Source: Terrabacter sp040702505 (GTDB taxonomy: Bacteria; Actinomycetota; Actinomycetes; Actinomycetales; Dermatophilaceae). From it: a stretch of DNA of 64,000 bases. This document shows, piece by piece, positions 37,519-46,018 of the stretch. The stretch is from positions 744,001 to 808,000 of the forward strand of contig NZ_JBFBLC010000002.1 in the NCBI RefSeq assembly GCF_040702505.1. Reading direction: 5' to 3'. The notes beneath the pieces were generated by a model that was not told the DNA's origin, made no database searches, and was given only the letters and a program-made list of their open reading frames with translations. The first letter of the stretch is position 1, and every line of letters begins with the position of its first letter. A program made the translations under genes and the position numbers.

Positions 37519-38352
37519 ATGACGTATGCCGTGAGCACCCCTCGTGAGGCCATCCGCCGCCCCGCCCCTGCCGCCGAGACGGCCACCGCCAACCGGACCT
37601 GGTGGGACTCCGAGGCCTCGTCCTACTACCTCGAGCACGGCGCGTTCCTCGGCGACACCGACTTCGTCTGGGGACCGGAACGGTTCCGTGAGGCCGACGC
37701 GCGCCTGCTCGGTGAACCGCGCGGGCAGGTGGTGCTCGAGATCGGGGCCGGCTCCGGCCAGTGCTCGCGCTGGCTCGCTGCGCAGGGCGCGACCGTCGTG
37801 GCCTCCGACCTCTCCGCCGGCATGGTCGCGACCGGCGTCGCCGTCAACGAGACCCTCCACGAGTCGCTGGGCGCCGCGGTCCGCGTGCCCTTCGTGCAGT
37901 GTGACGGGCGCGCCCTGCCCTTCGCCGACGCGTCCTTCGACACGGTCTTCACGGCATACGGCGTGGTGCCCTTCGTCGCGGACCCGGACGTCGTGATGAG
38001 CGAGGCGGCCCGGGTGCTGCGTCCCGGCGGCCGGTTCGTCTTCTCGACGACCCACCCGGTGCGCTGGGCGTTCCCGGACGACCCGGGGCCCGGCGGCCTC
38101 GAGGCGCGGCACTCCTACTTCGACCGCACGCCGTACGTGGAGCAGGACGGCGCAGGGCAGGCCACCTACGTCGAGCACCACCGCACGCTCGGCGACCGGG
38201 TCCGCGACATCACCGCGGCCGGGCTGGTCCTCGTGGACCTCGTCGAGCCCGAGTGGCCGGAAGGGCACGACGAGCCGTGGGGCGGGTGGTCGCCCCTGCG
38301 CGGCCGCCTCATCCCCGGCACGGCGATCTTCGTCTGCCGCAAATCGGACTGA
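37519..38352 (+). CDS. Class I SAM-dependent methyltransferase
   Basis: 277-aa methyltransferase. SAM motif I is VLEIGAGSGQCSRWLAAQGA near residue 72, post-I VVASDLSAGM, motif II/III LPFADASFDTVFTAYG and VLRPGGRFVF. The N-terminal WWDSEASSYYLEHGAFLGD is typical of an actinobacterial group of unknown substrate often found beside rpsA. ATG 37519 or GTG 37531 (VSTPREAIRR) could be the start; neither has a good ribosome binding site. The GTATGCCG octamer lies between the two candidates, and a second (37952) forces GCA Ala at TAYG. It is divergent from rpsA. Confidence 0.88.
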   Translation: MTYAVSTPREAIRRPAPAAETATANRTWWDSEASSYYLEHGAFLGDTDFVWGPERFREADARLLGEPRGQVVLEIGAGSGQCSRWLAAQGATVVASDLSAGMVATGVAVNETLHESLGAAVRVPFVQCDGRALPFADASFDTVFTAYGVVPFVADPDVVMSEAARVLRPGGRFVFSTTHPVRWAFPDDPGPGGLEARHSYFDRTPYVEQDGAGQATYVEHHRTLGDRVRDITAAGLVLVDLVEPEWPEGHDEPWGGWSPLRGRLIPGTAIFVCRKSD

Positions 38353-38428
38353 CCCGCGCGGGCGCTGCCGTGTGCACGCTTCGGTGCCCGGGCACCGATC
38401 CCTGCACACATCGGCCGGGCACGGCGAC

Positions 38429-38455
38429 GGCCACGGACCTCCTGGGTCCGTGGCC
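38429..38455. terminator. Bidirectional hairpin between convergent genes
   Basis: GGCCACGGACC (38429-38439) pairs perfectly with 38445-38455 around a TCCTG loop. It sits between the convergent methyltransferase and YhgE-like genes and could end both transcripts. Confidence 0.8.
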
Positions 38456-38470
38456 GCCGCACCGGTCACC

Positions 38471-41185
38471 TCAGAGGAGGCGGCGCCGCAGGAGGGCCGC
38501 TCCCCCGGCGAGGCCGAAGACGCCCGCGGCGGCTGCCGCGCGACCGGCGTTCGCCGAGCCCTGCCCGTCGACCCCGGCGAGCTCGAAGGAGTAGGCCGTC
38601 GCGCCCGTAGCGCCCTCGGGCGCGCCGTACGCCATGCCCTCCGTCTTGGCCCGCTGGGCGCCGACCTCGATGAGCGCGTACTTCTCGCCGTAGTCGGCGG
38701 CGGTCGCCTTGCCGGCCGCAACGAGCTTCTTCGTGCCGTCGTCCGAGAGCTTCTGCGCCCCGTCCTGCAGCTGCGGCGCACCGGCAGCCGCGTCGGTGAG
38801 CCCGGCCGAGAGCCGGCTCGTGCCGTCGGCCGCGTCGGCGAGGCCGCTCGCGAGCTGGCCCGCACCGTCGTTCAGCCGGCGCGCACCGTCGTCGAGCCGG
38901 CCGGCGCCGTCGGCCAGCTGCCCGACCCCGGTGTCGAGCTGTCCGGCGCCGGAGGCCAGGTCACCGGAGCCCTTGGCGAGCGTCGAGGCACCCGCGCTGA
39001 GGTCCTTGGCACCCTTCGCGACCTGCGACGTGCCGCCGTGGACCTGGTCCGCGCCGGTGGTGATCTGGTCGACGGCGTCGAGCAGGTCGAGGCCGCCGAG
39101 GCCGAGCAGGTCGACACCGGACTGCAGGTCGTTGACGCCTCCGCGCAGGGTCTTGTCCTTCGCGTGGTCGGTCGGCGTGCCGATGCCACCCTGGACCTTG
39201 GTGAGCACGCCGTCGACGAGCTGGCTGACGCCGCCGTCCACGAGGCCGACGCCCTCGAGCAGGCCGGGCACCTCCGGGTTGCAGACCCCCTTGAGCGTGG
39301 TGTTGCTCAGGCCGCACTCGACCTTCGCCAACCCGAGGGCAGCCGCACCGAGCTTGGTCTTGAGCAGACCCAGACCGCCGGACACCCGCCCCAGTCCGCC
39401 GGTGACCTGCTCCAGGCCGGCGTCGGCGTCGCCGAGACCGGTCAGCACCTTGGTCAGGCCGTCGGCGGCTGCTCGGGTCTGAGTCCGCAGGAGGCCAAGG
39501 CCGTCCTGCACCTGGCCGAGGATGGTCTGGCACCCGGGCCCGCAGTCAGCCTTCCTGGCAAAGGCCACCCCGTCGTCGAGCTTCGAGACGCCACCCGTGG
39601 GGGCAAGAGCGCCAGTGAGGCCGGAGCGGATGCCGGTGACCCCTCCGACGAGGGTGTCCGGGCTGACGCTGCCCTTTCCGATGCCGGCGCGGACCTGCGA
39701 CACACCGTCCTTGACCTGGTCCAGGCCGCCTGCGAGCTGGTCGAGGCTGCCGTCCTTCTCGGTCGCCGCTGCGAGCCCGGCGCGCACCTGGTCGACCCCG
39801 TCGATGAGCGTGCCGTCCAGACCCTTGGCGCCCAGACCCGCGCGCAGCCTCGAGATGCCCGCGTGGAGCGGCTTCGCCTGCTCCGGAAGGCCACCCACGC
39901 CGTCGTAGAGCTGCGTGAGCCCGGCGTCGACCTGGTCCAGGCCGTCTGCGACCTGGCTGAGCCCGTCGAGCAGCTGCGGGGCGTTGTCGCCCAGCAGGTG
40001 CAGCCCGCCGGCCACCTGTGCGGCGCCGTCGTCGACCTGCGACGCGCCGCCGCTCAGCTTCGCGGCACCTGCGTCGAGCTGGCCGGCACCGTTCGCGAGC
40101 CGGCTCGCACCACCGGCCACCTTGGACGACCCGTCCTTGGCCGTCGTCGCTCCCGAGCGCAGCTGGGCCGTCCCGTCCTCGAGCTGCCCTGCGCCGCTGG
40201 CGAGCTCGCGGGACCCTGGCAGCGCCTGAGCGCCGAGACCGGCGTCGAGCTTCTTGGCACCGTCGCGCAGCTGGATCAGGCCGGCCAGCAGGCTTCCTGC
40301 ACCGTCGCGCAGCTTGAGCAGGTTGGCATCGATCTCCGTGGCGCCCGCCGTCAGGGTGGCGCCCGTCGCGGCGCCGCCCTTGTAGCTCTCGGCGCCGCCC
40401 TTGAAGGACGGGCTCTCGAGGGGGCTCACCGGCAGCGCGGACACGTTCGCCTTGGGCAGGGTGCCGTCGACGATGTCGGCCGAGTAGCCGAAGGTGGCCG
40501 TGGGCGTGCCGATCGGGCCGAAGAGCGTCATCGTGTAGGTCAGCTTGGTCCCGCCGTGCCCGTCGCCCGCGACGGCAGCCTCCTTCGAGCCGACGTTCGT
40601 GAAGGTGTCGGGCAGCGTGGTGGTCAGCGACCCCACCATCGGGATGACGACGCTCTGCGTGGCGGAGGCGCTGTGGCCCGTGCCGTCGTCGAAGGTGACG
40701 ACCTGCGGGCGACCCGTGACGTTCCGGACGGTGTAGCGCACCTCGAGGTGACCACTGCGACCGAGCACGTCGTCCGGCGTCACGGGCTTGCCGTCGAGCG
40801 TGTAGGTCACCGACACCTCGAGTGGCAGCTTCTTCGTGTAGTCGCTGACGCTGCGCAGGCGCTGCTCGCCGTCGACGGCGAAGTGGCCGACCATGGCGCC
40901 GTCGCGGACGTCGAAGCCGCCGAAGCCGTCGAGGTTGCGCAGTCCCCGGGTCTCCACCGGGTTCCGCAGCTCGACCGAGCCGTGGCCCTTCATCGCCACC
41001 TGCTCGTAGACACGGGCGACGTCGACCTTGCCGGTCGCATCGAGGTAGGCCTGGACGGTCTCGGTGTTGGAGACCTGCACGGAGGTGTCGGTCGTGGCCG
41101 CGGCCGCCGGCGAGGCGGCGAGCATCAGCAGGGTGGGCATCGCCGCGAGGCCGGCGACGACGGTGGCGAGGGTGCGCTTGCTCAC
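38471..41185 (-). CDS. Secreted YhgE/Pip-like repeat protein
   Basis: 904-aa protein. Sec signal peptide at residues 1-30 (VVAGLAAMPTLLMLAASPAAA). Residues 30-285 form a beta-rich N-terminal domain. Residues about 285-835 are dozens of degenerate 7-residue units of the type GAxxLxx/GxxQVxx (for example LASGAGQLDTGVGQLADGAG), as in YhgE/Pip phage-receptor and ESX-associated proteins, expected to make a long helical rod. Two Cys pairs occur mid-rod (DCGPGCQ; ECGL...VCNP). The C-terminus has one hydrophobic helix and LLRRRLL, an anchor without LPxTG. It overlaps its upstream membrane partner by GTGA. Function is unknown; a cell-surface spacer, receptor or scaffold is plausible. Confidence 0.8.
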   Translation of the reverse strand: MSKRTLATVVAGLAAMPTLLMLAASPAAAATTDTSVQVSNTETVQAYLDATGKVDVARVYEQVAMKGHGSVELRNPVETRGLRNLDGFGGFDVRDGAMVGHFAVDGEQRLRSVSDYTKKLPLEVSVTYTLDGKPVTPDDVLGRSGHLEVRYTVRNVTGRPQVVTFDDGTGHSASATQSVVIPMVGSLTTTLPDTFTNVGSKEAAVAGDGHGGTKLTYTMTLFGPIGTPTATFGYSADIVDGTLPKANVSALPVSPLESPSFKGGAESYKGGAATGATLTAGATEIDANLLKLRDGAGSLLAGLIQLRDGAKKLDAGLGAQALPGSRELASGAGQLEDGTAQLRSGATTAKDGSSKVAGGASRLANGAGQLDAGAAKLSGGASQVDDGAAQVAGGLHLLGDNAPQLLDGLSQVADGLDQVDAGLTQLYDGVGGLPEQAKPLHAGISRLRAGLGAKGLDGTLIDGVDQVRAGLAAATEKDGSLDQLAGGLDQVKDGVSQVRAGIGKGSVSPDTLVGGVTGIRSGLTGALAPTGGVSKLDDGVAFARKADCGPGCQTILGQVQDGLGLLRTQTRAAADGLTKVLTGLGDADAGLEQVTGGLGRVSGGLGLLKTKLGAAALGLAKVECGLSNTTLKGVCNPEVPGLLEGVGLVDGGVSQLVDGVLTKVQGGIGTPTDHAKDKTLRGGVNDLQSGVDLLGLGGLDLLDAVDQITTGADQVHGGTSQVAKGAKDLSAGASTLAKGSGDLASGAGQLDTGVGQLADGAGRLDDGARRLNDGAGQLASGLADAADGTSRLSAGLTDAAAGAPQLQDGAQKLSDDGTKKLVAAGKATAADYGEKYALIEVGAQRAKTEGMAYGAPEGATGATAYSFELAGVDGQGSANAGRAAAAAGVFGLAGGAALLRRRLL

Positions 41186-41772
41186 GAGGCTGCTCCGGTC
41201 ACGAGGTCGTCGAGTGTGGTGGAGGTGCTGGGCCCGCTGTCAGACGCGCTGCCCTTGCCCGCCGTGCGGCGGTCGCGTCGGGGTGTATCCGCCTGTGGCA
41301 CAGCGAGCGTCGTGGCCAGGAAGCCGAGACCGACCGCCAGCAGGACCGTCGTCGCAGCGGCTGGGGAGTCGCTGAGGAACTGCGACGGCGCGTTGGTGTA
41401 GACCGACTCGTAGGAGCCCACGATGGAGGCCGCGCCCACGAGACCGCTCCACAGCGGGAGTCGCCCGCCACTGAGCCCCGTGACCACCGCGACGAGGGCG
41501 ACGACGAGGAATGCGGCCACCGCTCGCCCACCAGAGGAGTCCGGCAGCCAGGCCGCGCGGAGCGCGAAGCCGAGCCAGGCGAGCAGGAACCCGGCGAGGA
41601 AGCCGGCCGGCTTGCCCCAGGCCGGGCGGTGCGGGACGAGGCCGAGGACCCCGCCCAGAGCCGCGCCGAGAAGGGCGACGTGCTCGAGGTCGAGACCGAG
41701 CAGGTTGCTCAGTCCGATGATGACTGCCGCGAAGACGGCTAGACACAGACCTGTGACCAGGCTTCTGACCAT
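41182..41772 (-). CDS. Polytopic membrane protein partnered with the repeat protein
   Basis: 196-aa membrane protein with about six hydrophobic segments (LVTGLCLAVFAAVIIGLSNL, HVALLGAALGGVLGLVP, FLAGFLLAWLGFALRAAWLP and others). It ends with a soluble Ser/Thr/Asp-rich tail (GSASDSGPSTSTTLDDLV). Family not recognised. ATG 41770-41772 has GAGGT four bases upstream; GTG 41776-41778 is two codons earlier. The stop overlaps the start of the 904-residue secreted protein, so the two are almost certainly translated together and may form a complex. Confidence 0.72.
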   Translation of the reverse strand: MVRSLVTGLCLAVFAAVIIGLSNLLGLDLEHVALLGAALGGVLGLVPHRPAWGKPAGFLAGFLLAWLGFALRAAWLPDSSGGRAVAAFLVVALVAVVTGLSGGRLPLWSGLVGAASIVGSYESVYTNAPSQFLSDSPAAATTVLLAVGLGFLATTLAVPQADTPRRDRRTAGKGSASDSGPSTSTTLDDLVTGAAS

Positions 41773-41802
41773 GTCCACCTCACAGTAAAAGCACCCGTCT
41801 CC

Positions 41803-41862
41803 GTTGGCGGGTGCAAGTTACCGGTCAGTATGCAGATGCGGGACATGCCCGTCTGCACAATC
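41803..41862. other. Structured region upstream of the repeat-protein operon
   Basis: Within the 177 bases between polA and the membrane gene, bases around 41791-41814 contain GCACCCG and CGGGTGC in inverted orientation. Bases around 41836-41857 contain CAGATGCGGGACATGCCCGTCTG-like symmetry (CGGG/CCCG core). They may be an operator or leader hairpins; no known element is recognised. Confidence 0.35.
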
Positions 41863-41949
41863 GGGACAAGGGACTCAGCCGTTGTCGAATCGTGACCTAC
41901 CGGACATCGCAGGTGGGTAGGTAGCCCGCGCGGATGGGCGCCCTACGGG

Positions 41950-44625
41950 TCAGTGCGCCGCGTCGTGCCAGCTGCGACCCACACCGACGTTGATGTCGAG
42001 AGGGACGTCGAGCTCGGCCGCATGACCCATCTCGTGGCGCACGAGCTTCTCGACGTCGTCGCGCTCCCCTGAGGCCACCTCGAGCACGAGCTCGTCGTGC
42101 ACCTGCAGCAGGATGCGCGACCTCGCCCCGGCGTCGGTCAGGGCGCGGTCGACGCCGATCATCGCCACCTTCATGATGTCGGCGGCGGAGCCCTGGATCG
42201 GGGCGTTGAGCGCCATGCGCTCGGCCATCTCGCGGCGCTGTCGGTTGTCCGAGGTGAGGTCGGGCAGGTAGCGCCGCCGGCCGAACATCGTGGCGGTGTA
42301 GCCGGTGCCGCGGGCCTCGGCGACCACCTCCTTGAGGTAGTCGCTCACCCCGCCGAAGCGCTCGAAGTAGCCCTCCATGAGGCCCCGCGCCTCCTCGGTG
42401 CTGATCGTCAGCTGCTTCGAGAGGCCGAACGCAGACAGCCCGTAGGCGAGGCCGTAGGACATCGCCTTGACCTTCGAGCGCATCGCGGGGGTGACCTCCT
42501 CGGGCTGCACGCCGAAGACCTTGGAGCCGACATAGCGGTGCAGGTCCTCGCCGGTGCGGAAGGCCTCGATCAAGCCCTCGTCGCCGGAGAGATGCGCCAT
42601 GACGCGCATCTCGATCTGGGAGTAGTCGGCCGACATGAGCGCCTCGTAGCCGGCGCCGACGACGAACAGCTCGCGGATGCGGCGCCCCTCCTCGGTGCGG
42701 ATGGGGACGTTCTGGAGGTTGGGCTCGGTGGAGCTGAGTCGCCCGGTCGCTGCGATGGTCTGCAGGTAGGTGGTGTGGATGCGGCCGTCGTCGGACACCG
42801 ACTTCTGCAGCCCCTCCACGGTGACGCGCAGCCGGGCGGCGTCGCGGTGGCGCAGCAGCGCCTCGAGGAAGGGGTGCTGTGTCTTGGCGAAGAGGTCGTT
42901 CAGCGCGTCGGCGTCCGTGGTGTAGCCGGTCTTCGTCTTCTTCGTCTTGGGCATCCCGAGGGTGCCGAAGAGGACCTCCTGCAGCTGCTTGGGCGAGCCG
43001 AGGTTGATCTGCTCGCCGCCGATGGCGTCCCACGCGTCCTGCTGGGCCTCGGCCACCTTGGCCGCGAAGTCGCCCTCCAGTCCGTCGAGCCCGTCGACGT
43101 CCACGGCGATGCCCGTGCGCTCCATGCGGGCCAGCACGTCGACCAGGGGGATCTCCACCTCGGCGAGCAGCGAGGCACCTCCCGTGGCCGCCACCTGCTC
43201 GTCGAGCACGTCGGCGAGGTCGCGGACCGCGGTCGCGCGCACCATCTCCTTCTGCGCCGCCTGCTCGTCGGCGTCGCCGCCGAAGTCCAGCATCCCCTGG
43301 CCATCGGTCGGGGCTGCGCCGGTCAGCTCGCGGCGCAGGTTGCGCAGGACGAGGTCCTCGAGGTGGTAGGTGCGCTGGTCGGGCTTGACGAGGTAGGCCG
43401 CGAGCTGCGTCTCGCTCGTGAGCCCCTGCAGCCACCAGCCGCGCGCACCGAGAGCCTCGATCGGGCCCTTCGCGTCGTGCATGGCCTTCGGGCGGGCAGG
43501 GTCCTCGAGCCAACCGCCGACCGCGGCCTCGCCGTCCGGCGTGAGGGTCTGCAGGTCGATCCAGGCGGCGGGGCCGTCGCCGGCCGCAACGGCCAGAGCC
43601 GTCGCGTCGCCCGTGCCCCGCGCCCAGGTGCCCATGACCGACAGGCCCGCGCGCTGGTCGGACGCCAGGTGCTCGGCCACCCACGCGGGGACCTGCTCCG
43701 GCGCCAGCACCGCTCCGTCGACGTCGAAGCCCTCCTCGGCCTCGGGTGCGGCGGCCTCGACCGTGGCGAAGAGCCGGTCGCGCAGGACCCGGAACTCGAG
43801 GCCGTCGAAGACCGTGTGGACCTCCTCGCGGCTCCACTGGCTGCGACGCAGGTCCTCGATGTCGAAGCCGACCGGGCTGTCCCTGACCAGCTGGTTGAGC
43901 CGGCGGTTGCGCAGCACCTGGTCGAGGTGGTCGCGCAGCGCCTGGCCGGCCTTGCCTGTGATCTTGTCGATGCTCGCGACGATGCCGTCGAGGTCGCCGT
44001 ACTGGGTGATCCACTTGGCAGCGGTCTTGGGGCCGACGCCCGGCACGCCGGGCAGATTGTCGGACGACTCCCCCACCATGGCCGCGAGGTCGCTGTAGCG
44101 GCCCGGGGGGACGCCGTACTTCTCCTGCACCTCGGCGGGACCCATCCGCCAGACCTCGGACACGCCGCGGACCGGGTAGAGGATCTTCACCTTGTCGGTC
44201 ACGAGCTGGAAGGTGTCGCGGTCGCCGGAGCAGATGAGCGTCTCCACGCCCGCGGCCTCGGCCTGCGTGGCGATCGTCGCGATGATGTCGTCGGCCTCGT
44301 AGCCGTCGAGCTCCAGGTGCTTGATGCGCAGGGCGTCGAGCACCTCCTTGACGAGCGGGATCTGGCCGGCGAACTCGTCGGGGGTGCGCGCCCGGCCGGC
44401 CTTGTACTCGGAGTACTCCTCGGTGCGGAAGGACTGACGGGCCTTGTCGAAGGCCACGGCCACGTGCGTCGGCTCCTCGTCGCGCAGCATGTTGATGAGC
44501 ATCGAGGTGAAGCCGTAGACCGCGTTGGTGTGCTGGCCCGTGCTGGTCGAGAAGTTCTCGGCAGGCAGGGCGAAGAACGCGCGGTAGGCCAGCGAGTGTC
44601 CGTCGAGGAGGAGAAGTCGGCTCAC
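41950..44625 (-). CDS. polA: DNA polymerase I
   Basis: 891-aa repair and Okazaki-fragment polymerase. N-terminal 5-prime exonuclease: LLLLDGHSLAYRAFFALP, GYEADDIIATIA, PGVPGVGPKTAAKWI. The middle 3-prime exonuclease domain appears inactive: the place of the usual DxE reads SVMGTWARGTGDATALAVAA, without the metal-binding acids, as in other actinobacteria. The polymerase domain has motif A ADYSQIEMRVMAHLSGDEGL, motif B RSKVKAMSYGLAYGLSAFG and motif C LLQVHDELVLE. GTG 44623-44625 follows TAGGCT by six bases; no ribosome binding site, so leaderless. The promoter is PafBC-like. Confidence 0.98.
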   Translation of the reverse strand: MSRLLLLDGHSLAYRAFFALPAENFSTSTGQHTNAVYGFTSMLINMLRDEEPTHVAVAFDKARQSFRTEEYSEYKAGRARTPDEFAGQIPLVKEVLDALRIKHLELDGYEADDIIATIATQAEAAGVETLICSGDRDTFQLVTDKVKILYPVRGVSEVWRMGPAEVQEKYGVPPGRYSDLAAMVGESSDNLPGVPGVGPKTAAKWITQYGDLDGIVASIDKITGKAGQALRDHLDQVLRNRRLNQLVRDSPVGFDIEDLRRSQWSREEVHTVFDGLEFRVLRDRLFATVEAAAPEAEEGFDVDGAVLAPEQVPAWVAEHLASDQRAGLSVMGTWARGTGDATALAVAAGDGPAAWIDLQTLTPDGEAAVGGWLEDPARPKAMHDAKGPIEALGARGWWLQGLTSETQLAAYLVKPDQRTYHLEDLVLRNLRRELTGAAPTDGQGMLDFGGDADEQAAQKEMVRATAVRDLADVLDEQVAATGGASLLAEVEIPLVDVLARMERTGIAVDVDGLDGLEGDFAAKVAEAQQDAWDAIGGEQINLGSPKQLQEVLFGTLGMPKTKKTKTGYTTDADALNDLFAKTQHPFLEALLRHRDAARLRVTVEGLQKSVSDDGRIHTTYLQTIAATGRLSSTEPNLQNVPIRTEEGRRIRELFVVGAGYEALMSADYSQIEMRVMAHLSGDEGLIEAFRTGEDLHRYVGSKVFGVQPEEVTPAMRSKVKAMSYGLAYGLSAFGLSKQLTISTEEARGLMEGYFERFGGVSDYLKEVVAEARGTGYTATMFGRRRYLPDLTSDNRQRREMAERMALNAPIQGSAADIMKVAMIGVDRALTDAGARSRILLQVHDELVLEVASGERDDVEKLVRHEMGHAAELDVPLDINVGVGRSWHDAAH

Positions 44626-44631
44626 ACCGGA

Positions 44632-44653
44632 AGCCTAGTGGGGCCCACGGACA
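44632..44653 (-). promoter_or_regulatory. PafBC-like DNA-damage promoter of polA
   Basis: Minus strand TGTCCGTG, eight bases (GGCCCCAC), TAGGCT, six bases, GTG. One mismatch (C at the R position) to TGTCRGTG-N8-TANNNT. Geometry is identical to the uvr elements, but the mismatch makes induction less certain. Confidence 0.62.
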
Positions 44654-44768
44654 CCGCCCCACGGCCTCGAACCGCGCCCGCGACCCGAGCGGACGTATGC
44701 CGTCGGGCCGGCCGGGGTGTCGACGGTGCCCTGCGCGCGGGAGCGGGGCCTACGGCGTCACGGCGCGG

Positions 44769-44779
44769 CGGCATACCAT
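44769..44779 (+). promoter_or_regulatory. Leaderless -10 overlapping a CGGCATAC octamer
   Basis: TACCAT (44774-44779) lies seven bases before ATG 44787, fitting a leaderless start, and overlaps the octamer CGGCATAC at 44769-44776. A second octamer (GTATGCCG, 44695-44702) lies upstream in the same 161-base divergent gap. Confidence 0.5.
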
Positions 44780-44786
44780 CGCGGGC

Positions 44787-45224
44787 ATGACCGACTCTTC
44801 GACGCAGACGACCGACCAGACCCTCGAGAGCATGCGCGGGATGGCGGGCGGCACCCTCCTCGAGCGCATGCACATCGAGCTGACCGAGGTCTCCCCCGAC
44901 CGTGTCGTCGCGACGATGCCGGTCGCCGGCAACACCCAGCCCTACGGCCTGCTCCACGGCGGCGCCAGCGTCGTGCTCGCCGAGACCCTCGGATCGATCG
45001 GCGCGCAGCTGCACGCGGGACCGGGCCGCGTGGCCGTCGGCCTCGACATCAACGCGACCCACCACCGGGCCGCACGCAGCGGCGTCGTCACCGGCACCGC
45101 CACGCTCCTCAGCGCCGGCCGCACGCTGGTCAGCTACGACGTCGTCGTCACCGACGAGGACGGCAAGCGCCTCTGCACCTCGCGGATCACCTGCCTGCTG
45201 CGCGACGCCGCCCCCGGCGCCTGA
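44787..45224 (+). CDS. PaaI-type hotdog thioesterase
   Basis: 145-aa hotdog-fold thioesterase. The signature is PYGLLHGGASVVLAETLGSI near residue 52, followed by VAVGLDINATHHRAARSGVV and a short C-terminal strand region (DEDGKRLCTSRITCLL). Such enzymes hydrolyse aromatic or acyl-CoA thioesters, such as 1,4-dihydroxy-2-naphthoyl-CoA or phenylacetyl-CoA derivatives; the substrate is not evident. ATG 44787 has no ribosome binding site and a TACCAT box seven bases upstream. It is divergent from polA and convergent with the GNAT gene. Confidence 0.9.
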   Translation: MTDSSTQTTDQTLESMRGMAGGTLLERMHIELTEVSPDRVVATMPVAGNTQPYGLLHGGASVVLAETLGSIGAQLHAGPGRVAVGLDINATHHRAARSGVVTGTATLLSAGRTLVSYDVVVTDEDGKRLCTSRITCLLRDAAPGA

Positions 45225-45266
45225 CCCGCTGACGCCCGGCCGCCGGTGGCAGGCGCCGGCGAGCGG

Positions 45267-45848
45267 TCAGCCGGCGATCTTCGGGTCGTGCCGGGGTGCC
45301 CGTGCGCGCAGGTCGCGGCGTCGCTGGAGCAGGTCGAGCGAGACGCGCTGGGAACGGGGCTCGCCCGCGAGCTTGCGCTGCAGGGTCGCCGCGGAGGCGA
45401 CGCGTCGCACCGTCTCCGGGGCGAAGCCGAGACGGGCGAAGAAGCGGTTGGCCTCGCGGTCACCTGCGGGAACCGCACTGGCCAGGTGGTCGCAGCCCTG
45501 GCGGTCGGCGTAGCGGCCGGCCGCCGTCAGCAGGGCACGACCGACGCCCTGGCGGCGCAGCTCCGAGCGGACGAAGAGCATGTCGATCGACACGCACGGC
45601 GAGTCGACGAGCAGGCTCCGAGTGGAGTCGGCGAGGACGACGTAGCCGGCCGGGCGATCCTCGACGAACGCCATGAACGCGCAGATGTCGTTGCGCGACA
45701 AGGCATTTCGCAAGGTCCCGTCAAGCGCCAGACGCTGTGCCGCCTCGGGGGTGGTGCCACCCTCGACCCGGTGCGCGATCCACAGCTCGATGAACTGCGA
45801 GTGCAGGCTCTCGTCGACCCGCTGCACCGACACCACTGCTCGACCCAT
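45267..45848 (-). CDS. GNAT family N-acetyltransferase
   Basis: 193-aa acetyltransferase. The acetyl-CoA loop is VRSELRRQGVGRALLTAAGR near residue 107, preceded by the beta strand VSIDMLFV and followed by AVPAGDREANRFFARLGFAP. The acceptor is unknown. A basic tail follows (LQRRRDLRARAPRHDPK). Two adjacent ATG codons (45851 and 45848) follow GGAGGG; the second gives better spacing. It is separated from livF by the liv operon terminator. Confidence 0.88.
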   Translation of the reverse strand: MGRAVVSVQRVDESLHSQFIELWIAHRVEGGTTPEAAQRLALDGTLRNALSRNDICAFMAFVEDRPAGYVVLADSTRSLLVDSPCVSIDMLFVRSELRRQGVGRALLTAAGRYADRQGCDHLASAVPAGDREANRFFARLGFAPETVRRVASAATLQRKLAGEPRSQRVSLDLLQRRRDLRARAPRHDPKIAG

Positions 45849-45937
45849 CATCCCTCCAGTTCCGGCCCCGAGGTCACCCGGGGAACCATACGACCATAGA
45901 GCCTCCGGCGGAAGAGGAAGCAGCAGGTCTCCCCACA

Positions 45938-45980
45938 CGAAGGTGGGGCGTCCCGACATCGTCGGGACGCCCCACCTTCG
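45938..45980 (-). terminator. Terminator of the liv operon
   Basis: A perfect 20-bp stem, 45938-45957 with 45961-45980 (arm CGAAGGTGGGGCGTCCCGAC), and a 3-base ATC loop, 39 bases after the livF stop. It is the strongest hairpin seen in the window and insulates livF from the GNAT gene. Confidence 0.92.
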
Positions 45981-46018
45981 GATTCCGAAGCCCCGCGCGC
46001 GAGGGCGCCGCACGGTCG

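Noticed and set aside
38372..41401. A 1009-codon plus-strand open frame opposite the repeat protein
   Set aside because: Antisense shadow; its apparent repeats mirror the heptad repeats of the real gene and it has no start signal or homology.
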